NCBI GenBank assembly: GCA_964425225.1
Contig: CAYRMD010000005.1
Coordinates: 35,475-99,474 of the forward strand
Origin: BPJU01 sp964425225
GTDB lineage: Bacteria; Planctomycetota; Planctomycetia; Pirellulales; Pirellulaceae
Direction: 5' to 3'
Length of the DNA: 64,000 bases
In this document: positions 43,702 through 53,350 of the stretch, piece by piece
Position numbering within the stretch: position 1 is the first letter of the stretch
Layout of the letters: each line of letters starts with the position of its first letter
Made by a program: the position numbers and the translations under genes
The notes under the pieces: model-generated
The model's database searches: none
Told to the model about the DNA's origin: nothing
Seen by the model: the letters and a program-made list of their open reading frames with translations, nothing else

Positions 43702-44740
43702 ATGTATTCCGGCCACCGGGGCAACAATCCGTCGGGCAATCTAGCGGCCGCGGAGGCAAAGTACCGATAACGGGGCGATCCGCGCGCAGCCCGAGACGCT
43801 CCTCCACAAGATCCAGTAGTCCTTCGACAAACCGAGGGTGTGCTCCGATGGTCTGCGCGCGGATAAGAGTGATGCCGATCTGGTCGCACAGCGTCTTTAA
43901 TTCCACATCCAAGTCATACAACACCTCGATATGGTCCGATAAAAAACCGATGGGTGCTGCAATCAAATGAGTTACTTCCTGCTCGGCAAGTTGCGTGCGG
44001 ACAAAATCGCACACATCTGGCTCGAGCCAAGCTTGATCCGGAGGTCCGCTTCGGCTTTGGTAGACCAGGCTCCAGTTGGTCATTCCGATTCGTGAAGCTA
44101 AAGTTGTAGCTACGTCGTTTAATTGGATTTGGTAGTCGCAATTACGGGCCATGGCCAGTGGGATACTATGGGCTGTAAAAACCAGATACGGGCGGCAGGC
44201 GTGATGATCTGGTAACGCGCGCCGTGCTTCGCTAAGCCGATCAGTCCATGCGTCAATGAACGCCGGATGGTTGAAATAAGGTCGGATGCGGTCGATTTGC
44301 GGTGCCCTGGGGCCCACCAAGTTGCGTGCCGTGGCAATGTTCTCCAAGTATTGCCGGCAACTTGAATAGGAGCTATAAGCTGACGTGATTACAGCTACCG
44401 CTCGTGCAACGCCGTCCTCCGCCATCTGCCGAACCGTATCTTCCAGGAAGGGATGCCAGTTCCGGTTGCCCCAGTAGATAGGCAGGGACCACGATCGTAG
44501 GCGCAGTCGGTCTTGCATCGCAGCAATCAGTTCGCGGCATTGGGAATTGATAGGACTAACACCGCCAAAGTGGTAATAGTGTGAGGCTACTTCTTCGAGC
44601 CGTTCCTGGGGAACCGGCTTTCCGCGTACGACACGGCGTAGAAATGGCATCACATCTTCCATCTTTTCAGGCCCACCGAATGAAATCACAAGAATGGCCT
44701 CATAAGGTAATTTCGCGTGGGAAGCGGCTGCATCGAGCAC
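43679..44740 (-). CDS. hemH: Ferrochelatase
   Basis: A 353-residue protein from GTG 44740, chosen because GAGGAG lies six bases upstream and the family core (YEAILVISFGGPE) then begins at residue 12; the frame extends to a TTG at 44869. FTAHSIPLAMARNCDYQ contains the catalytic His, and APIGFLSDHIEVLYDLD the Glu and family signature. The enzyme inserts Fe(II) into porphyrin. The C-terminus ends with a Cys cluster (CPTDCCPGG), which might bind an iron-sulfur cluster as in some ferrochelatases. The gene overlaps the convergent acyl-CoA synthetase gene by 23 bp. Confidence 0.92.
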   Translation of the reverse strand: MLDAAASHAKLPYEAILVISFGGPEKMEDVMPFLRRVVRGKPVPQERLEEVASHYYHFGGVSPINSQCRELIAAMQDRLRLRSWSLPIYWGNRNWHPFLEDTVRQMAEDGVARAVAVITSAYSSYSSCRQYLENIATARNLVGPRAPQIDRIRPYFNHPAFIDAWTDRLSEARRALPDHHACRPYLVFTAHSIPLAMARNCDYQIQLNDVATTLASRIGMTNWSLVYQSRSGPPDQAWLEPDVCDFVRTQLAEQEVTHLIAAPIGFLSDHIEVLYDLDVELKTLCDQIGITLIRAQTIGAHPRFVEGLLDLVEERLGLRADRPVIGTLPPRPLDCPTDCCPGGRNTSMPSRAP

Positions 44741-44999
44741 GGGAAACTCCTCGACTGGTTTATAAAACCCCTGGTAAACACTCGTGTGCTTCAAGTCCGA
44801 CTGACAGACCGATATCTTACTTTCCGAGCTTCGCGGGTAACTTACCCATGCAAACTCCACGTCTAACAACTCGTCCCTCGTGCGGCAACCGGGTTTGGAG
44901 ATCGACTTTTTGAGAAGCTAGCGCCGCGCGTGTGTTCGACAAGGAGTCGACGAGCGGCTGGCCCGCATTTCCTGTTAAATGAGGCAGGTGCCCAGTGAT

Positions 45000-45746
45000 T
45001 TATCCTTTTGGCGGATGTTTCTCGGCCAATATGCGTTCGAACCGCAAGGCGTCGTCTTTCATCGACACGTTATTGAAAAGGCAATAGCATGCATCCAGGT
45101 CGCAGAAGTTGAGAATGCGCCGTAGCTCCTCGTCGCTATAGCAATGTCGATAACCGATTGGGGGTGAGACATTTCCGTTTCCGTGCAACCGGTAGTACCG
45201 AGTGTTGCCCCAAACCGGACGTTGCTCTAGGGGATCCACCACATGGATGAGTTGGCACTCGCGGCAGATCTCTCGCACAGTCGTTTCGTCCCAACTAGCA
45301 CCGCGGGGTTCGAAACCAAAAAGGCACGAATCACGTTCGGCCCATCCAAAAAAACGCCGAAGGTTCGCTAAGTTTGTATCCGAGGGGGTAAAACGGGCTG
45401 GACATTGGAAGACGACAAGGGGAGCTTTCAGGACTCGGGCGATTTGTAAGGTTTGGGCCCAAGCGCGGCGCACGACAGGGCTATCCTGAAAATTACCGCA
45501 CTGCTGACGATCGGCAGCCGAAAGGCGTGCGCGACGATAGGTTGGACTATCGCCGCTGTGAGTAATGGCCTGAAAGGCTTTCAAAGTAAAAACGAACTCC
45601 TCTGGTGCCGCATGGCGCCACCGATGGGCCGTTTCCCGTGTAGGTGGAAAATAGAAAGTTTGCTGGATTTCTATAATGGGAAACGTGCGAAAATATTGTT
45701 TTTGAGAAAGTGCGAATCCACAGGTACCAACCAGTACGCGCGTCAT
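45000..45746 (-). CDS. DUF72 domain-containing protein
   Basis: A 248-residue protein from ATG 45746; the frame is open to 45977 but the family start is MTRVLVGTCGFALSQKQYF. DUF72 proteins have a TIM-barrel-like fold and unknown function. Conserved features are the GTCGF start, IEIQQTFYFPPT, FTLKAFQAITH, FGFEPRGASW, and YYRLHGNG near the C-terminus. The ribosome-binding site is weak. It is a lone gene with about 250 bp of AT-richer DNA upstream. Confidence 0.88.
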   Translation of the reverse strand: MTRVLVGTCGFALSQKQYFRTFPIIEIQQTFYFPPTRETAHRWRHAAPEEFVFTLKAFQAITHSGDSPTYRRARLSAADRQQCGNFQDSPVVRRAWAQTLQIARVLKAPLVVFQCPARFTPSDTNLANLRRFFGWAERDSCLFGFEPRGASWDETTVREICRECQLIHVVDPLEQRPVWGNTRYYRLHGNGNVSPPIGYRHCYSDEELRRILNFCDLDACYCLFNNVSMKDDALRFERILAEKHPPKG

Positions 45747-45970
45747 AACACACAAAACTATCCAAGCATCGAAACCGGGATTCGTCGCCTTAGAATAACA
45801 ATAGCGCTCTTCAGGTTGTCGTGCGGGCAAGTATTTTGTAATTTTCTCCCAGTGTCTATGCGAACTCCTTACTTCTAATACTTGGTTATTGATGCCACGA
45901 TACCTAGAGCGACGCGAAACCGAGAGTACTTTACGATCCTCGGCGAGTGATGGATGCCCCAAAGTTGGTA

Positions 45971-46003
45971 AACCCATTGCTACTCATAGACCGTAGTGGG
46001 TTA
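45971..46003 (-). terminator. Possible terminator of the enolase-superfamily gene
   Basis: AACCCA-ttg-CTAC and GTAGTGGGTT form a bulged hairpin beginning at the stop codon; TTTACCAACTTT follows on the minus strand. The T tract is interrupted. Confidence 0.35.
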
Positions 46004-47248
46004 GTCGAGTGTGACGCGAGAGGTTTTGCGTACGAAGTCAGGGTCAATTTCGATCCCGAAGCCCGGGCCTGCCGGACATCGCACCTTGCCGTGTTCGCAC
46101 CGCAGGGAGGAATCTGGGGCCCAGACCGGTATCGTTGTGTTGCCTTTGAATTCCATGTACGGCCCGATGTTCGGCGTGAAGGACGCGAAGTGGACGACGT
46201 CCAAATAGCCGAGCCCACCACCGGACATATGGGGAACCACGGACAGATTGGCTAAAGCGGCCATTCGTGCGACTTGGGTAGCGCGTACAAGACCGCCGCC
46301 GTAATGGATATCGGGTTGCACGATGTCCACGCCCCGTTCGGCGATCGTCCATCGCCAACGATGCAGGCTAAATTCCTGTTCGCCGCCTGCAATAGGAATA
46401 TCAAGGATGTCGGCAACCTGCTTGGTACTCCAAAGGTCATCGAATTCGCACGGTTCCTCGAAGAAACCATAGCGATACTCTTCCAAGAGTCGTCCAATGC
46501 GAATGGCTTCGTGCACATCGTAGCTACTGTTTGCGTCGACATACAGGGTCATAGCATCGCCGAAGGATTCGCGTACCTTCGGGATGAGAGCTTCCGTCCG
46601 TCCGGGCAAAGAGTCGGCGTTACGACTCATCCTACCCCCGACGCGATATTTTAGCGCACGGGCTCCTGATTCAGCTACTAATCGGTGCAGGTAATCGATC
46701 TCCTCTTCGGGACGATTAGCGCGGTTGCCGCTGGCTACGTAGACATCGATTTCCGATCGTCGGCGGCCGCCAAAAAAATCGGCGACTGGCCGCTGGGCGG
46801 CGCGCCCTAACAGTTCCAGCAGGCCCATCTCCACTGCCGCCACGCTAGGCCAAAGCGCAAGACCTTGGAGCTTATAATTACTCCCGGCGCGGTACACCTC
46901 CCACAATAGCTCCTCCAATTGACGCGCATCTTTTCCGATGAACGTCGGTATTACTCGCCGCAGCAACACGGTAAAGAAATCTGCCATGCGCTCCGGGTTC
47001 GGCACCGTTATGACTTCTAACCCGTCTGTGCTTCGCGTCCGCAAAAGGAATACACGCTGGTATCGCAGTAGCTCAATAGATGCCACCCGCACCGGATGCT
47101 TAACGGCACTTAAATCCAACACCGGTTGCTCCAACAGGGTGCGAAGTTGGTCAAAAAGATCCGTCGGAGTGCTCGCGGGTAAAACGTTGCACATTGGAAA
47201 TGCCACCGAAGCGACGATGGCTTGCTTGAGGAAGCGGCGTCGTTGCAT
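46001..47248 (-). CDS. Exported enolase-superfamily (mandelate racemase/muconate lactonizing) protein
   Basis: A 415-residue protein. The N-terminus MQRRRFLKQAIVASVAFPMC is a Tat-type signal. The barrel carries metal ligands in LYVDANSSYD, FFEEPCEF and PIAGGEQEF, and a His in VVPHMSGGGLG that suits the racemase group. The base motif reads KYR where KxK is usual, so the reaction may differ or run one-sided. Members act on sugar acids or related substrates by abstracting a proton next to a carboxylate. Substrate unknown; a periplasmic sugar-acid dehydratase or epimerase is possible. Confidence 0.86.
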   Translation of the reverse strand: MQRRRFLKQAIVASVAFPMCNVLPASTPTDLFDQLRTLLEQPVLDLSAVKHPVRVASIELLRYQRVFLLRTRSTDGLEVITVPNPERMADFFTVLLRRVIPTFIGKDARQLEELLWEVYRAGSNYKLQGLALWPSVAAVEMGLLELLGRAAQRPVADFFGGRRRSEIDVYVASGNRANRPEEEIDYLHRLVAESGARALKYRVGGRMSRNADSLPGRTEALIPKVRESFGDAMTLYVDANSSYDVHEAIRIGRLLEEYRYGFFEEPCEFDDLWSTKQVADILDIPIAGGEQEFSLHRWRWTIAERGVDIVQPDIHYGGGLVRATQVARMAALANLSVVPHMSGGGLGYLDVVHFASFTPNIGPYMEFKGNTTIPVWAPDSSLRCEHGKVRCPAGPGFGIEIDPDFVRKTSRVTLD

Positions 47249-47460
47249 CGATCTATACCTTTCTAGCGACGAGACTGTTAGGCGTTCCTTGGTGTCTTAC
47301 GTCAAGATACGTCACGGCGGGGTCCGTAGCTAGTGACCTGATTGCTTGAGTACGCCTCGTATCGGGCACGGCTTCGGACCGCCTGTGGATTGTGTGCAAA
47401 AGGGCTCGGGTTCTCGTTGGCAGTGTCGGTTGCAAGTCATCTGAAATACACGTGTTGACC

Positions 47461-48600
47461 TCACCGGGGCCAGAATGCACTGGTAAGGCTCCAGGTGGCC
47501 ATCGGAACGAGGACGATTACCGGCAACCATGCGGCGAGTGCCGGACGAATCAGGTAGTTGTTCCCCATAGCTTGGCAAAGGAGTAAGAGACCAAAGTAGC
47601 CTGCTACGAACAGAACCGATTGTCCTATGGCCCAGTAGACATTGGTGGAGCGGCGTAGAAATGCCACCGGTAGACCGACAAGGATTACGAGTAGGTCGAG
47701 AATTGGCTGTAGGATTCTTTGATGAACGGCGACGCGCACGTCCGCTCCATAATCGAGGCTGGGATTACGCAAAGCTCGAATCAACTCTGCGGTTGATGCA
47801 TACCGCCGCCATGCATCGCTGGCTACCAATTGTTCTACGTCTACCTCGGTAACGACAAAGCACTGTTTTGATCGCAGCCACGGTGTGTCCCTCGGTGTAT
47901 ACAGCACGATTTGATCGCCAAGGGATTGGTTCGGCAATTGATCCAGATCGGCCGGCGATGCGACGTTTTCCATTAGGTACCCTGACGGATGGCCTGCGTC
48001 GGCTCGAAGAAATGTAGCCCGTTCCGCAGCTATCGCGCGTCCGACATGGGACAAACTACTGGGCAGGCGAAATACAGGCCGCTCGATCGAGGACTGTGCC
48101 ACGTTCACCGCTTGGCCCTGGAGATAAATATCGGTCTGGTTGTCGTACCGTGGCAGGAGTTTTTTGGACGAGGCATCAAACCAATCTTGAGGGCGCCGGG
48201 AGAGTGGGTCGCGCAAACGCGGAATCAGTTTTTCTCGACTCACCGCCGCCAAACAACTAACAGCCACGGCTGCCAAAAGAAACGGTCGGGCGATGCGCCA
48301 GCGCGAAATACCCGCAGCTTCAATGGCAATGATCTCACGAGTGCGGTGCATGCGCGCGACGACGAACAAGCTTGCCATGAGTACCAGCACAGCTGACGAT
48401 CGCTCCCAAAACACCGCTACGCGTGCTCCGTAGTAGGGCACGGCGACAGCCGCGATGCCGCCCGCTTGATCGCTATAGGAAAGAAATGCATCCAAATTCG
48501 CAAATAGATCGATGACGACGTACAGCCCGGCCACGCACAAGAACGCTATGATCCAGACCCGCACAAACGACCGCAGAGCGTACCGATCAAAAATCCGCAT
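47461..48600 (-). CDS. LptF/LptG-family lipopolysaccharide export permease
   Basis: A 379-residue protein. The first three helices include RYALRSFVRVWIIAFLCVAG, the region around ERSSAVLVLMASLFVVARMH, and ISRWRIARPFLLAA; a beta-jellyroll periplasmic domain sits between residues about 130 and 280; three C-terminal helices follow. This is the LptF/LptG layout. These permeases, with LptB, extract LPS for transport to the outer membrane. AGGACAGGATGTC precedes the ATG. No partner permease gene is adjacent. Confidence 0.9.
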   Translation of the reverse strand: MRIFDRYALRSFVRVWIIAFLCVAGLYVVIDLFANLDAFLSYSDQAGGIAAVAVPYYGARVAVFWERSSAVLVLMASLFVVARMHRTREIIAIEAAGISRWRIARPFLLAAVAVSCLAAVSREKLIPRLRDPLSRRPQDWFDASSKKLLPRYDNQTDIYLQGQAVNVAQSSIERPVFRLPSSLSHVGRAIAAERATFLRADAGHPSGYLMENVASPADLDQLPNQSLGDQIVLYTPRDTPWLRSKQCFVVTEVDVEQLVASDAWRRYASTAELIRALRNPSLDYGADVRVAVHQRILQPILDLLVILVGLPVAFLRRSTNVYWAIGQSVLFVAGYFGLLLLCQAMGNNYLIRPALAAWLPVIVLVPMATWSLTSAFWPR

Positions 48601-48679
48601 GACATCCTGTCCTCGAGCGAACTGTTTTTATGGGTGTCTACAGAAAACGCTCTCCTCGTTCCAAAAAAGAACCAAGTGA

Positions 48680-50020
48680 TCACTTTCGCACGGCTTCCGG
48701 AGTCTCTGTCGAGCAAATCGGATCGGTGGCCATGGTCTTGGGCACAACTTCACCAAGCGCCATCGCCAGACGTTTCATCCCGGATCGGAGACCTTCAAGC
48801 GATTGCACCCCGAAACTCAAACGCATTGTATTTGTGCCCTCTGGACCTCTTTCCGACGGGAAACAGTATTGCCCCGGTACGTACAGCACACCCCTTTTCA
48901 GAGCTGCTGAAAACAGGGGCCCGTCCGGTCCGGTATCGATCGCTTCAGGCATTTCGACCCAAAGGTAGAGGCCACCCTGTGGATGGCGCCATCGGACGTG
49001 AGGAAACTCTCCAAGAAATTCCTGAGCAGCGTCAAGAATGGCCTGCATTTTCGCGGAATACATTTGGCAAAGCGATGCAACATGCGTTGAATATCTTCCC
49101 TCTTCGAGTACTTGAACCATCACTTTTTGAGCAAAATGAGGCGAACCGAAATCGACGTTCCCTTTTTGGTCCAACACGGGACCTACGAGCCTTGGCGGCA
49201 AAATTCCCCAGCCGACGCGCAGCCCTGGTGAAAACGATTTGGAAAATGTACCCGTCTCGATGACTCGATCACCCCTACGATCAAAGCAACTCATCGAGGG
49301 TATATCGGTTCCCACATAACGCAGTTCGCGATAAGCGTTGTCGGCTATCAGATAGATCGCGTGGTGATGCGACCAACGGTCTAATATTTCTAATAGAATC
49401 GCGCGACGTGAGTCCGGTACCGTTGCTCCACAAGGATTATTGAAATAGGGCACCAAGTAGAAAACCTTTACTCGAGCCAGCACACCGGACTGATCCAGTT
49501 GGTGCAACGTCTGCTCCAAAGCCTCCGGAATCGGTCCCTGCTCGTCGCTCGGCACTCCGATGGCTCGGGCGCCCACGTTTCGCACAATACCTAAAAACAC
49601 CAGGTACGTGGGGCGAGCTGTTAAGACAATGTCACCCGGATCCAGCAGCGTGTCGGCCACCAGATGAAGCAATTGATTACTGCCAGCAGTCAAGACGATT
49701 TGCTCGAGGCTAATATCCGTGCGCGCTAGAGAGCCATCGGCCGCTTGCCACATTTGGAATATCAGTTCGCGCAAACGGCGATCACCGTGTGTGGTGCCAT
49801 ACTGCAAAGCAGAGCGGGCTTTGATGCCGTCCCGCATGAACTTGTCTACCGCCTCTCGCACGATGTCACACGGTAATGTTTCGCTATCAACAAAACCGGC
49901 GGCCAATGAGATTAACTCGGGGTTGGCCAATGCCCGTGCCATCAAATCGCTGATCGGCTGCCCGGCTGCCCAGCGTGCCCGTTGGCTCAAACTCATTTCA
50001 GAATACTTCACGTAATCCAT
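48680..50020 (-). CDS. PLP-dependent aminotransferase, class I/II (2-aminoadipate/aromatic type)
   Basis: A 446-residue protein from ATG 50020; an upstream ATG at 50080 gives a tail unlike the family. LISLAAGFVDSETLP is the usual N-terminal substrate-binding region. YFNNPCGATVPDSRR, the Asp-containing LIADNAYRELRY, and TFSKSFSPGLRVGW with the Schiff-base Lys identify a fold-type I aminotransferase of the LysN/aromatic subgroup (PLP-dependent with 2-oxo acid acceptor). The exact substrate cannot be told from sequence. Confidence 0.9.
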   Translation of the reverse strand: MDYVKYSEMSLSQRARWAAGQPISDLMARALANPELISLAAGFVDSETLPCDIVREAVDKFMRDGIKARSALQYGTTHGDRRLRELIFQMWQAADGSLARTDISLEQIVLTAGSNQLLHLVADTLLDPGDIVLTARPTYLVFLGIVRNVGARAIGVPSDEQGPIPEALEQTLHQLDQSGVLARVKVFYLVPYFNNPCGATVPDSRRAILLEILDRWSHHHAIYLIADNAYRELRYVGTDIPSMSCFDRRGDRVIETGTFSKSFSPGLRVGWGILPPRLVGPVLDQKGNVDFGSPHFAQKVMVQVLEEGRYSTHVASLCQMYSAKMQAILDAAQEFLGEFPHVRWRHPQGGLYLWVEMPEAIDTGPDGPLFSAALKRGVLYVPGQYCFPSERGPEGTNTMRLSFGVQSLEGLRSGMKRLAMALGEVVPKTMATDPICSTETPEAVRK

Positions 50021-50314
50021 CGCTCTTAGACCCGATAACCTGCACAGTTTAGCATACGGTTTCGACGCGGCTGCAGTCAACGTCGTTGTCCTGAATGCCT
50101 TGATGCCTTGGTAAGCGTCTTAATTGTAGGTGAGATGCTTTCGTAGTGTGGCCTGCCTGGCAAAAGCTCTACCTTTTTTGAGTCAAACAGAAGTAGTAGT
50201 CCGCGTTTGCTTCTTAGCAAAGGTGTTTCGTCGAGCGAAGGCTCAACAGAGCTGCGACCGTAAGCAGGCGGCCAATTCCATTCATGGGCTCTGTTGGGTG
50301 CCGCTTGCTTACCG

Positions 50315-50416
50315 CGGCGTCTCTGTAAATGTATCGAGCTTCAGAAGCGATAGGGTGGCTCCTGGTGAGAGCCAGTTCCGTTACAGCCACGTCCTGCGTA
50401 CAAATGAGACTCACAC
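50315..50416 (+). repeat. Dispersed structured intergenic repeat, copy C
   Basis: Reads GCGGCGTCTCTGTAAATGTA at the start and TACAAATGAGACTCACACA at the end. The inner hairpin is perfect here: TATCG...CGATA around GCTTCAGAAGC, and a second hairpin CTGG-tgagag-CCAG is visible. Confidence 0.75.
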
Positions 50417-50492
50417 AGGGCAGCTTCCACAATGGCTTCTCTTTCATTTACGACTGCTCTTGAGTCGAGTCCTGCTATTATTTGCGGAAGTG

Positions 50493-50622
50493 ATTTAACG
50501 CAAAGGCGCAGGGAGGGGCCCGGAAGAAACCTCGTCGGCAGCCCAATCGAAAATGCAAACCACCAAACGTGAAGACGGCTCGACACAACGAGCCATGACG
50601 AGAAAACGCCAAGGCGCAAAGC
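50493..50622. repeat. CGCAAAGGCGC-type repeat units near copy C
   Basis: TTTAACGCAAAGGCGCAGGG (50493-50512) and AACGCCAAGGCGCAAAGCG (50604-50622) match the arms of the inverted repeat at 10741-10815. Confidence 0.6.
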
Positions 50623-50930
50623 GTGCAAATGTCCAGACTATCAGTTTGTCGACACTGCGCCATTGTACCTAAGTGACACTGCGTCGAACCGATTTGCACC
50701 CTGGGTACCACCTAAGGAGCAAGAATTATGCTCCAACAAGCTGCCAGAACGGCTTGAGCTTACCTGCAATGCGTCACATAATTAGAAGGGACGAGCTTGC
50801 TGGATGTTCACGCTGTTGTAGCGAGTAACAGGAGGCAAGTGTTCCTACTGCCTAGCTTGAGTGTCCACCATCAGTTGGCATCCGCATAGCAAGAGGCCAG
50901 GTAGCCGTGGCCCACTTCGTTCGATGAATT

Positions 50931-53333
50931 ATGCCCCCAAGCAAGAACGTGTTTATCGTGATCGTCTCGCTAGCCATTGTGTATACGGCAGTTGGCCTTG
51001 CCGGTACACCCGAGGCTTCCCTATCCGGGCGGGTTTCGTTTAATCGCCAGGTTCGCCCGATTCTGTCGGACAAATGCTTCGCTTGCCACGGTCCGGATGC
51101 AGCTCATCGTCAGGCGGACTTGCGTCTGGATTGGGGTGAGGGTGAAAACGGCTTGCGCGGAATCCTCGCGGTCGTTAAGCCAGGAGACCCAGAAAATAGC
51201 GAGCTTCGGCGGCGGATCCGCTGTGAGGACGAGGCGGAGCGAATGCCCCCACCCGATTCTGGCAAACAGTTGACCGAATCGGAGATTGTCGTATTAGAGG
51301 AATGGATTCGCCAAGGAGCAGTGTATGAGGGGCATTGGGCGTATCAAACCCCCAAGCGGCATCCACTGCCTGAGGTATCCGATTTACCGTGGTGTCGTGA
51401 GCCGTGGGATTGTTTCTTGATGGCGCGATGGGACGAAGAGCGGATGCCGCATGCCGCGGAAGCTGACCGCCGCACACTTGTTCGGCGACTCTATTTCGAT
51501 CTATTGGGGCTTCCCCCCGCCTCGGAAGAAGTAGAGGCCTTCTTAGCGGATACCCATCCGGACGCTTACGAGCGGTTAGTAGACCGACTCTTAGCGTCGC
51601 CTCACTTTGGGGAGCGTATGGCAGTCTACTGGTTGGATCTGGTGCGCTATGCGGACACAGTAGGATACCATGGCGATCAAGAGCATGCTGCGTCACCCTA
51701 TCGAGACTATGTGATTGAGTCGTTTAACGAGGACAAGCCCTTTGATCAGTTTACCCGAGAGCAATTGGCCGGCGATCTATTACCCGATCGAACGGAAGAA
51801 CAATGGATAGCTAGTTGCTATAACCGCATCCTCCAAACTTCTCATGAAGGGGGGGTGCAAGTCAAAGAGTATTTGGCCAAGTATTTGGCCGACCGTGTTC
51901 GGAACCTCGGGAGTGTGTGGCTAGGCAGTACGTTGGCGTGTGCCGAGTGTCATAACCACAAGTATGATCCTTTCAGTCAACAGGATTTTTACAGTTTGGG
52001 AGCATTTTTTGCCGACGTCGAAGACTTGCAAACCTTTCGGGGTGGTGATACGTCTCCGACCAAACGAGAGCCGGAAATCGAGGTACTGGATGCCGTAGTG
52101 CGTTCGGAGTTGTCGGAAATCGAAAACCAGTTGAGTACCATGGTTGGCCAACTGAATGGTTCTGAATCGTTCTCGGACGCACAACGAGCCGAGCTGCTTC
52201 GGCAGCAGCAAGAACTGGAAAAGCGTCGCGATGCACTTCGCAAGACGGCACGGCGCGTGATGGTTACCGTTTCAGTGCCACCTCGGGTCATTCGGGTTCT
52301 GCCGCGGGGTGACTGGATGGATGAGTCGGGCCCAGTGGTGCAACCCTCGTTTCCGGCATTCCTAAAGACGTCGTTTGACCGGCAACCACGTACCCGGTTG
52401 GATTTGGCGGAGTGGTTAACAACGCCGGACCATCCGCTTACGGCCCGGGTTTTCGTTAATCGTATTTGGGCTCTGTTCTTTGGCGAGGGATTGTGTCCTT
52501 CGCTCGACGATGTGGGGGCACAGGGTCAATGGCCCACGTACCCCGAGTTGTTGGATCGGTTGGCAATTCAGTTTGTCGAGGATGGTTGGGACGTGAAGCT
52601 CCTGGTGCGGCGCATCGTGTTGAGTGCTGCGTATCGACAACAGTCGATAGCTACTGCGGAAGTCAGGGAGCGTGACCCGGGTAACTTATATTTTGCCCGC
52701 CAAACGGCTCGTCGATTGCCAGCCGAATTTATCCGAGACGCGGCGTTAGCCGTTAGTGGTTTGTTGCATCGTCGGCTGGGCGGCCCACCGGCGCGTCCTT
52801 ACCAGCCGGAAGGCTATTATGCGCTGCTGAATTTTCCGAAGCGTACCTATCAAGCCGATCGCGATGCGAATCAATATCGGCGAGGTGTTTATATGCATTG
52901 GCAGCGACAGTTTTTGCATCCCATGTTGAAAGCTTTCGATGCTCCTCAGCGGGAAGAATGCGTCGCGCGCCGGCCGGTTAGCAACACACCGTTGGCCGCC
53001 CTGGTGCTGTTGAACGATCCGACGTTTGTGGAAGCGGCCAGGGTGTTTGCCGAGCGGATCCTCCGTGACGGAGGGAATTCCATCGAGGAGCGTATCCAGT
53101 GGGCATGGAGCGAGGCTCTCAGTCGGCCGCCGACTGAGGAAGAACGTCTGATAGCTGAAGAACTGTTTCAGGAAAATCTGGAGCGCTATGGCCGTCAACC
53201 GGATCTTGCGCACCGCTTAATTCGCATCGGTTTGGCGCCACCGGCTACCGATCTGGAGATACGGGAACTGGCTGCGTGGACTCAAGTGGCGCGAGCGATT
53301 TTTAACTTGAGTGAGTTTGTACAACGAAACTAA
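50931..53333 (+). CDS. PSCyt1 / DUF1549 / DUF1553 protein
   Basis: An 800-residue exported protein. Residues 5-24 form a signal (KNVFIVIVSLAIVYTAVGLA). Residues 35-135 are the planctomycete cytochrome-like PSCyt1 domain with heme site CFACHGPDAAH. DUF1549 follows (RRLYFDLLGLPPASEEVEAF; YWLDLVRYADTVGYHGDQ), with a second CAECHNHKYDPFSQQDFYSL site, then a coiled coil and DUF1553 (LTARVFVNRIWALFFGEGL; TPLAALVLLNDPTFVEAARV). The family is specific to Planctomycetes and relatives and its role is unknown, thought to be periplasmic redox or polysaccharide related. It is followed after 17 nt by a DUF1501 gene, the usual pair. Confidence 0.92.
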   Translation: MPPSKNVFIVIVSLAIVYTAVGLAGTPEASLSGRVSFNRQVRPILSDKCFACHGPDAAHRQADLRLDWGEGENGLRGILAVVKPGDPENSELRRRIRCEDEAERMPPPDSGKQLTESEIVVLEEWIRQGAVYEGHWAYQTPKRHPLPEVSDLPWCREPWDCFLMARWDEERMPHAAEADRRTLVRRLYFDLLGLPPASEEVEAFLADTHPDAYERLVDRLLASPHFGERMAVYWLDLVRYADTVGYHGDQEHAASPYRDYVIESFNEDKPFDQFTREQLAGDLLPDRTEEQWIASCYNRILQTSHEGGVQVKEYLAKYLADRVRNLGSVWLGSTLACAECHNHKYDPFSQQDFYSLGAFFADVEDLQTFRGGDTSPTKREPEIEVLDAVVRSELSEIENQLSTMVGQLNGSESFSDAQRAELLRQQQELEKRRDALRKTARRVMVTVSVPPRVIRVLPRGDWMDESGPVVQPSFPAFLKTSFDRQPRTRLDLAEWLTTPDHPLTARVFVNRIWALFFGEGLCPSLDDVGAQGQWPTYPELLDRLAIQFVEDGWDVKLLVRRIVLSAAYRQQSIATAEVRERDPGNLYFARQTARRLPAEFIRDAALAVSGLLHRRLGGPPARPYQPEGYYALLNFPKRTYQADRDANQYRRGVYMHWQRQFLHPMLKAFDAPQREECVARRPVSNTPLAALVLLNDPTFVEAARVFAERILRDGGNSIEERIQWAWSEALSRPPTEEERLIAEELFQENLERYGRQPDLAHRLIRIGLAPPATDLEIRELAAWTQVARAIFNLSEFVQRN

Positions 53334-53350
53334 CACATGGGGACGGGCCA

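Larger units (their letters stand above)
50021..50930. other. Long intergenic region with dispersed repeats
   Basis: About 900 bp with no gene I can support. It holds structured repeat copy C (50315-50416) and two CGCAAAGGCGC-type units (50493-50512, 50604-50622). Confidence 0.6.
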
